The notes under the pieces: model-generated
The model's database searches: none
Seen by the model: only the letters and a program-made list of their open reading frames with translations
What the model was told of the DNA's origin: nothing
Translations under genes and position numbers: made by a program
From: Planctomycetota bacterium
Lineage (GTDB): Bacteria; Planctomycetota; Phycisphaerae; SM23-33
Length of the DNA: 5,487 nt
Assembly (NCBI GenBank): GCA_003644335.1
Contig: QNCB01000112.1
Location: 1-5,487, forward strand
Direction: 5' to 3'
Part shown: piece by piece, positions 1 through 4,117 of the stretch
How positions within the stretch are numbered: the stretch's first letter is position 1
Layout of the letters: each line of letters starts with the position of its first letter

Positions 1-189
1 GACTGCAACGCCCGTGCGCGAGATCGCCTCTGCTATCGTTCCGTCGCCGCAGCCCAGGTCCAGCACGCGAGCCGGGGCGTATTTGCGAATCTGCCGCAAA
101 ATAGCGGGGATCGTATAGCGGCGATTTTCATGGCCTCTGCTGCTATCGTCCCAACCGTAATTGTTTGTCATGACGCTTTGTTGGTCCAT
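1..189 (-). CDS. Class I SAM-dependent methyltransferase, N-terminal 63 residues only (cut by left window edge)
   Basis: The reading frame begins at the ATG at 189 and stays open to base 1, giving 63 residues. Residues 42-50 read VLDLGCGDG, the glycine-rich motif I that binds S-adenosylmethionine in class I (Rossmann-fold) methyltransferases. Residues 20-28 (HENRRYTIP) sit in the usual lead-in helix region. The start lies 7 bases after the stop of the Alg13-type gene, so the gene belongs to the same transcript. The sequence GAGAC, 4 bases before the ATG, is only a weak ribosome-binding site. An in-frame ATG at codon 7 is a possible alternative start. The substrate cannot be told because the C-terminal part is missing. 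In this setting a sugar O- or N-methyltransferase, or a chain-capping methyltransferase, is the likely inference. Confidence 0.75.
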   Translation of the reverse strand, partial: MDQQSVMTNNYGWDDSSRGHENRRYTIPAILRQIRKYAPARVLDLGCGDGTIAEAISRTGVAV

Positions 190-196
190 TTTCGTC

Positions 197-655
197 TCAC
201 GCGTGGAGAATCAGGCCAATGTTTTCCCTGAACATTCGCAGGGAATCTTCTTTGTAAGCTGCAATATATGAGTAATTCTTGAGCATATCAATCGTCAGGT
301 CTTCGATATCCAAAATATATTCCAAGCCACAGGTTGCGTTGAACTTTTCCGCGGTCTCTATCTGATGGTCGTCAAAATGTTCGCCAAATTTCTGCTGCCG
401 TGGCACGAGAATTATAGGCTTGTTCATCTTGAGAAGCTCCAGCGTAATGCCGACCCCCGCGTGCACGACGACCAGCCTGGCCTGATCATAATAAGGCCCG
501 AGCGAAGCTGCATAGTCGAAACCCTCGCAATGGACGGGCCCAGCCGACCTGCCAACCTGCTGAACGACCGGCTCGTCCAACTTTAGCGAGAGCCTGTCCA
601 TGTGCCCCACCAGCCTATCAAATGGCTGGGCGTGACCGACCGCTACAAAAATCAT
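197..655 (-). CDS. Alg13/PssE/EpsF-type glycosyltransferase, catalytic (nucleotide-sugar-binding) subunit
   Basis: This 152-residue protein matches the C-terminal half of GT28/MurG-type glycosyltransferases in its stand-alone form (Alg13 in eukaryotes, PssE or EpsF/CpsG in bacteria). It begins MIFVAVG followed by QPFDRLV, the family's typical first strand and helix. The donor-binding signature is present: HAG at 65-67, E73 in TLELL, PIILVPR at 80-86 and GEHFDDHQ at 91-98. In the family this subunit carries the UDP-sugar site but needs an Alg14-type partner to reach the membrane-bound lipid acceptor. That partner is encoded immediately upstream and overlaps by 4 bases (ATGA), which suggests translational coupling and equal amounts of the two proteins. 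The start is well supported by a GGAGGG site 8 bases upstream. The family's known role is adding the second sugar of an undecaprenyl-linked repeat unit. Which sugar is moved here cannot be read from sequence. Confidence 0.9.
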   Translation of the reverse strand: MIFVAVGHAQPFDRLVGHMDRLSLKLDEPVVQQVGRSAGPVHCEGFDYAASLGPYYDQARLVVVHAGVGITLELLKMNKPIILVPRQQKFGEHFDDHQIETAEKFNATCGLEYILDIEDLTIDMLKNYSYIAAYKEDSLRMFRENIGLILHA

Positions 656-1137
656 CCGAATAGCCCTCCGATATAGCGGGCCTTTTTCCCGAACAATTTC
701 AGGCTCTCGGCGTGCTGCACGAGAAACACATCCACCAACGGATAGAGAATCCTCGCCGTCTTGCTTCGGCTACGATACCGACACGCGGTCTCCACGAAAA
801 TGGTTCGCCTGCGTAAAACCTTCGCTGCCAAAATCGCGCCCAGGCCACACTCGGCTCCGGTGGTTACGACCCATCGCGGTTTTTCCTTCCGAATGACAAA
901 CAACGCCTTGCAAAATGCACAGAAAATCGTTTTCGCAGTCCCCCTGCCCGTGCGGCCATAGGTGTATACGTTTCCCATACCTTCAGTACGGGTCGTTTGT
1001 TCACTGAAAACCACCAGGCGAGTGTCGCCCAGGCCTTCGAAAAGCCCCAGGCCCTCGGTAAGATGCCCCCCCGTCGTCGCAGCCAGCAAAAGCGTAACGG
1101 GCGAAGCGGGGTCTTTAATTTCGTGCGATTCGTCCAT
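652..1137 (-). CDS. Alg14/PssD/EpsE-type glycosyltransferase, membrane-anchoring/acceptor subunit
   Basis: This 161-residue protein corresponds to the N-terminal half of a MurG-like glycosyltransferase, the Alg14 family (PssD or EpsE/CpsF in bacteria). Residues 21-28 (TTGGHLTE) are the characteristic glycine-rich loop after the first strand. Residues 91-105 (VTTGAECGLGAILAA) and 112-141, including IFVET, RSRSKTARILYP and FLVQH, follow the family pattern closely. It ends with YIGGLFG, the usual family end. Alg14-type proteins recruit the Alg13-type subunit to the inner face of the cytoplasmic membrane and contribute to acceptor binding. No long membrane helix is obvious; the non-polar stretch near 95-108 and the basic segment RRR at 109-111 may lie against the membrane. 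The start is the ATG at 1137, 12 bases after the upstream methyltransferase stop, with only a weak GAGAC site. The partner gene follows with a 4-base overlap. The acceptor sugar is unknown. Confidence 0.88.
   Translation of the reverse strand: MDESHEIKDPASPVTLLLAATTGGHLTEGLGLFEGLGDTRLVVFSEQTTRTEGMGNVYTYGRTGRGTAKTIFCAFCKALFVIRKEKPRWVVTTGAECGLGAILAAKVLRRRTIFVETACRYRSRSKTARILYPLVDVFLVQHAESLKLFGKKARYIGGLFG
664..669 (-). promoter_or_regulatory. Strong ribosome-binding site for the Alg13-type gene
   Basis: The minus strand reads GGAGGG with 8 bases to the ATG at 655. It lies inside the last codons of the Alg14-type gene, where it encodes the Gly-Gly of the C-terminal YIGG segment. It supports the ATG at 655 as the true start and means the second subunit can be initiated directly as well as by coupling through the ATGA overlap. 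Confidence 0.8.
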
Positions 1138-1149
1138 CGTTGTCTCGTA

Positions 1150-1872
1150 TTATTGCCCCGGCTTGTAGCAAACAAGTTCCCAGGTTCGATACCCGCAAAT
1201 GGGTACCTTCAACGCCCGAAGTTTCGACCACAGCGGGTGGGCGTAAATGCCAGGTCGTCGCAGCCTGCGGAAAATAAAGTCCATCACCGGGAACCACATC
1301 GGCGTCTTACAGCTTAGCTCCACCGCCAGGCCAGCTGCCTGTAGCGCCCGCAAGACGGGGGCTTCGTCCCGATACTCTCGGCGGTGCGTCGGGTCCAGCA
1401 CCCATTGGCCATTGGCTCGATAATAATACCACGCCCAGGGTTTTTTGAACACCGTCGATATATAAGCCCGCCCGCCCGGTGCAAGAAGCCGAGCTATCTC
1501 AGCGAGCATTTTGCTATCGTCGGGCACATGCTCCAGAACCATCGTCGAAGCCAGCAGGTCGATGCTGCCCGCAGCTATCGGCAAAGGTTCGCAGACGCTG
1601 CCAACATGGCCATGGACAGACGGACATAGCTGTTTCATGCGAGCGACGCGATTGGCGGAGAGGTCTACGCCATGGACTTCCTGCGAGGCATAGTCGAAAA
1701 ACCCCGCCTGTTCGATAGCAAGGAGCAGCCCGCCGTCGCCGCAGCCAAGGTCCAAAAAAGACCGCCAGCCCCCCCCCAGCAGCCCGCGCAAAGGCTCGGG
1801 GATTTCCATGTGCGAAAACCGAAGGTTATCGTCCTGCTGCAAATTGATGTCCGTTGCGCTGTCGTTCAACAT
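1150..1872 (-). CDS. Class I SAM-dependent methyltransferase (Methyltransf_11/UbiE-like), 240 residues
   Basis: The protein has the full motif series of a small-molecule class I methyltransferase. Motif I is FLDLGCGDGGLL at 39-50. The acidic residue that holds the SAM ribose is D70 in HGVDLS. Motif II is at 95-116, from EPLPIAAGSIDLL to LEHV. Motif III is LLAPGGRAYISTV at 129-141. The region after 145 is rich in W, Y and R (KPWAWYYYRANGQW, then DPTHRREY) and probably forms the substrate lid. The ATG at 1872 directly follows the upstream TGA (no gap), so translation is likely coupled; no good Shine-Dalgarno site is visible. The context points to methylation of a sugar in the polysaccharide, but lipid or quinone methyltransferases share this fold. 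An oddity is a run of nine G at codons 32-35, upstream of motif I, which makes the gene prone to frameshift. Sampled GC of 60-70% is clearly higher than in the preceding gene. Confidence 0.88.
   Translation of the reverse strand: MLNDSATDINLQQDDNLRFSHMEIPEPLRGLLGGGWRSFLDLGCGDGGLLLAIEQAGFFDYASQEVHGVDLSANRVARMKQLCPSVHGHVGSVCEPLPIAAGSIDLLASTMVLEHVPDDSKMLAEIARLLAPGGRAYISTVFKKPWAWYYYRANGQWVLDPTHRREYRDEAPVLRALQAAGLAVELSCKTPMWFPVMDFIFRRLRRPGIYAHPLWSKLRALKVPICGYRTWELVCYKPGQ
1769..1777 (-). repeat. Homopolymer G9 tract inside the methyltransferase gene
   Basis: The plus strand has nine C in a row, so the coding strand has nine G, from the last base of codon 32 to the second base of codon 35 (Leu-Gly-Gly-Gly-Trp). 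Loss of one G would put the ribosome in a frame that meets TAG at 1667-1665, truncating the protein just before the SAM-binding D70 and scrambling motif I. Tracts of this length are known slippage sites in phase-variable surface genes of some bacteria. Whether this one varies is not shown by a single sequence. Confidence 0.95.
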
Positions 1873-3315
1873 TCAATTGCTTTCATCGTCGAGCAGTTGG
1901 CCGAGGTAGAGAATTCGATTTTTTTCGAGGATTCGCCTGTCTATGAGTTTGAAATGTTTTTCAAAGTTTTCCCGGAACCACTCCTCGCAATACCACTCCG
2001 GCGTAGCCAGGGTGTCGTCGAATTTCGGTGAATATAATCCTAGGGGCATAAACTCGATAGCCACATATTTTGTAGCGTATTTTTTGATTCGCCCGAACAC
2101 GAAGCTCGGCGATAGTCCCTGGGAAAGAAACAGGTGATGCGTCAGGGCCAGGCAACATACAATATCGCTACGAAGTCGTTTTTCGTTAGGCTCGAAGTTC
2201 GACAGCATCAGATCCTGGCTGATATTGAGCATTGCGGGGATAATGCGAGTTTCCCCGGTTTCTCGCAACTCCAGGTACAACTTGTCGATTGCGTTTACAT
2301 CGTAGTCCGTGCAAATAATTTGGTCAAAGTTACCTTCCTCCAGCAGTATTTTGGAGAAAAAGCCCGAATTGCCGCCAAACTCCAGCACAGTTTTGCAGTT
2401 GGGCAATTTTTTGAGCATTTCCGCAATGGCTGAGAATCTGGGAGTAACTTCAATTTTGTCGTGATAATCGCCCCATACGGAGCGGCGTCGTTTCTTGCGA
2501 ATTTTTTGGATTTTCCCCGCCAGTTTTGCAAAGGAAACCTTTGTAAACGGGAACAGGTTTAGTCGCCTGCCAAACAAAATACACCTTGCTGCAAGCCGCC
2601 TTATAGCAGTGTATTTCAGGTTGTCCGATATCATCTCGTCGGGTATCTGGTGGATCATTTTGTAGATGTAATAGGCGTCTTCTATACGGTTATATATCCG
2701 CGGCGAAAGCAGCCTGGCCCAAAACGGATGGCGACACCACGATTTCAGTATTGAAAAAAACGAGGTGTCGTATAACTGTATGAGATTTATATCCCAACCC
2801 CTGGCCCGGAGTAAAAGCGGAAAATGCATCATCTGCTGAAATTCCTGCAGCCCGCGCCACCCCTTCACCACACCTGGGCGAATGGCCTTGGTTTTGATAA
2901 AACTTCCAAGGTCGATAAACTTAGGTTCGCCCTTAGAGAAGAGGATGTTAAAGCCGTGGGAATCGATGGTGGAATATCCGTATTTTGACGCTATGCGGTT
3001 GACTTCCAAAAGACACAGGCAGGCAGCTTTGTGCATCTCGAACGACCAGTTTTCCGGCAGGAGTATCGGCGAGATTTTCTCATGCTCCAACACGAGCGAA
3101 CAGCCATCCACCGTGTAATCCGTAGCTCGTGTTTTTGGAAAAAGGTTCTTCGATTCCAGCTCCGCAATCAGGCCACTGTCCAACAGCTCTTGTATCTGCT
3201 GCTGCGCGTCGGGATATATGCCGCGAAAAATTCGGCCTTGCCATGAAAACACAAAGCCGTTGCGGTCCACCGAAGGCCTGGCCTGGATGTCGGGCGTGTC
3301 AATTTTCGTTGGCAT
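1873..3315 (-). CDS. Kinase-like N-terminal domain fused to class I SAM methyltransferase (resembles NoeA-like family)
   Basis: The 480-residue protein has two parts. The N-terminal part (about 15-260) starts with GFVFSWQGRIFRGIY, then has a helix at WSFEMHKAACLCLLEVNRIA (90-109). Next come DSHGFNILF at 118-126 and FIDLGSF at 133-139. The D-x4-N (D118, N123) and ID (D135) spacing resembles the catalytic loop and metal-binding Asp of kinase and aminoglycoside-phosphotransferase folds, but the His usually before the loop Asp is absent. The C-terminal part (about 285-475) is a methyltransferase: VLEFGGNSGFFSKIL at 310-324, ICTDYD at 334-339, ALTHHL at 390-395 and YVAIEFMP at 417-424. From memory this order matches proteins annotated as NoeA-like nodulation methyltransferases, often found in polysaccharide loci; the substrate is unknown to me. 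The ATG at 3315 has an excellent GAAGGA site and overlaps the upstream gene by 17 bases. Sampled GC (about 42-47%) is lower than in its neighbours. A basic patch (KIRKKRRRS, 271-279) separates the domains. Confidence 0.82.
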   Translation of the reverse strand: MPTKIDTPDIQARPSVDRNGFVFSWQGRIFRGIYPDAQQQIQELLDSGLIAELESKNLFPKTRATDYTVDGCSLVLEHEKISPILLPENWSFEMHKAACLCLLEVNRIASKYGYSTIDSHGFNILFSKGEPKFIDLGSFIKTKAIRPGVVKGWRGLQEFQQMMHFPLLLRARGWDINLIQLYDTSFFSILKSWCRHPFWARLLSPRIYNRIEDAYYIYKMIHQIPDEMISDNLKYTAIRRLAARCILFGRRLNLFPFTKVSFAKLAGKIQKIRKKRRRSVWGDYHDKIEVTPRFSAIAEMLKKLPNCKTVLEFGGNSGFFSKILLEEGNFDQIICTDYDVNAIDKLYLELRETGETRIIPAMLNISQDLMLSNFEPNEKRLRSDIVCCLALTHHLFLSQGLSPSFVFGRIKKYATKYVAIEFMPLGLYSPKFDDTLATPEWYCEEWFRENFEKHFKLIDRRILEKNRILYLGQLLDDESN

Positions 3316-4117
3316 TGGTGGTTCCTTCTTTTATTTCAGTTGCCCCAGCTCGGCCTAGCAGAGAGTAAATGCCGGTTATGGCTCGGACATTTAACTTGTG
3401 TATCGTCATGGCCAGCGGGCCTGCGTGTTGGCGGGCGATTTCCAGCTCCTCGGCGAACTGGTCGTGGTAATGACAGTCGCTTATGCTCACGCCAGCCCGT
3501 CGAAACGAGGAGATATGCTCATGCAGCGCAATGCCCTTGCTCTGCAAGCCCAGCTCCATCCAAAACGCGTAGTCGCTGGCGTATTTGTACTTGTCCGTCA
3601 TGCCGCCGGTGGCTTGCCAGGCCCGCATTCGCCAAAATGTCGCCGGGGCGTTTACATAGTTCACGCAGCCCAGCAGCCAACGATTGTACCAGAAACCAGC
3701 TATGTTTTTGTAGCATGTAATCCAATTTCGGATCGGCTGAGATTGGCCATCCACAATGTCGCACCGGCCGTAGAGCCAATCGCGCTTGGGATATTTCTCG
3801 AACCCCGCCAGCACTTTGCCAAAAGCCCCGGGGGCGTAAAAATCGTCCGAGCACAAAAACCCGCCGATGTCTCCGCTGGCCTGCTCATAGCCAATTCGCA
3901 ACGCGTGATACAACGAGCGGTCAGGCCCGGTGATAACCTTCAAGCCAGGCTGGCTGGCGTATTCGTCGAGAATTTCCAGCGTGCCGTCGGTCGAGCCGCC
4001 ATCCTTTATAATGTGCTCGACCTCGAAGTCGCCCTTTTGCGACAGGACGCTGTCGATGGCCTGGCGGACATAGCGACGGTTGTTGAAAACCGGAGTTACG
4101 ATGGAAATTTTTGTCAT
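3299..4117 (-). CDS. Family 2 (GT-A fold) glycosyltransferase, WcaA/WcaE-like
   Basis: From the ATG at 4117 the protein has 272 residues and begins MTKISIVTPVFNNRRYVRQA, the classic first strand and helix of GT2 enzymes. The nucleotide-binding loop is KDGGSTDGTLEIL at 38-50. PDRSLYHALRIG at 65-76 matches the family's PDxGIYDAMNKG segment. The metal-binding DxD equivalent is CSDD at 89-92. ASDYAFW at 180-186 carries the likely catalytic-base Asp (D182). No membrane helices are evident, so it should be cytoplasmic or peripherally bound, transferring one sugar from a nucleotide donor to the growing lipid-linked oligosaccharide. A longer frame reaches a TTG at 4156, but the ATG at 4117 is preferred because the extra 13 residues precede the conserved start of the fold and because ATGA at 4117-4114 couples it to the stop of the GT-C gene. 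The specific sugar cannot be predicted. Confidence 0.9.
   Translation of the reverse strand: MTKISIVTPVFNNRRYVRQAIDSVLSQKGDFEVEHIIKDGGSTDGTLEILDEYASQPGLKVITGPDRSLYHALRIGYEQASGDIGGFLCSDDFYAPGAFGKVLAGFEKYPKRDWLYGRCDIVDGQSQPIRNWITCYKNIAGFWYNRWLLGCVNYVNAPATFWRMRAWQATGGMTDKYKYASDYAFWMELGLQSKGIALHEHISSFRRAGVSISDCHYHDQFAEELEIARQHAGPLAMTIHKLNVRAITGIYSLLGRAGATEIKEGTTNANEN
3323..3328 (-). promoter_or_regulatory. Strong ribosome-binding site for the kinase-like/methyltransferase gene
   Basis: The minus strand reads GAAGGA, with 7 bases to the ATG at 3315. It lies within the last codons of the family 2 glycosyltransferase gene. It is one of only two clear Shine-Dalgarno sites in the window and fixes the start at 3315, so the 17-base overlap with the upstream gene is real. 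Independent initiation fits a gene that was inserted into the operon or that needs higher expression. Confidence 0.8.

Noticed and set aside
1138..1149. Possible promoter or terminator in the largest gap between genes
   Set aside because: The gap is only 12 bases, with no room for a hairpin or a -35/-10 pair outside coding sequence, and the gene order argues for one transcript.
41..1755. Near-identical stretch of about 20 bases at 41-62 and about 1733-1754
   Set aside because: Both encode the SAM-binding motif LDLGCGDG of two different methyltransferases. Similarity outside the motif is not evident, so this is shared protein constraint rather than a DNA repeat.
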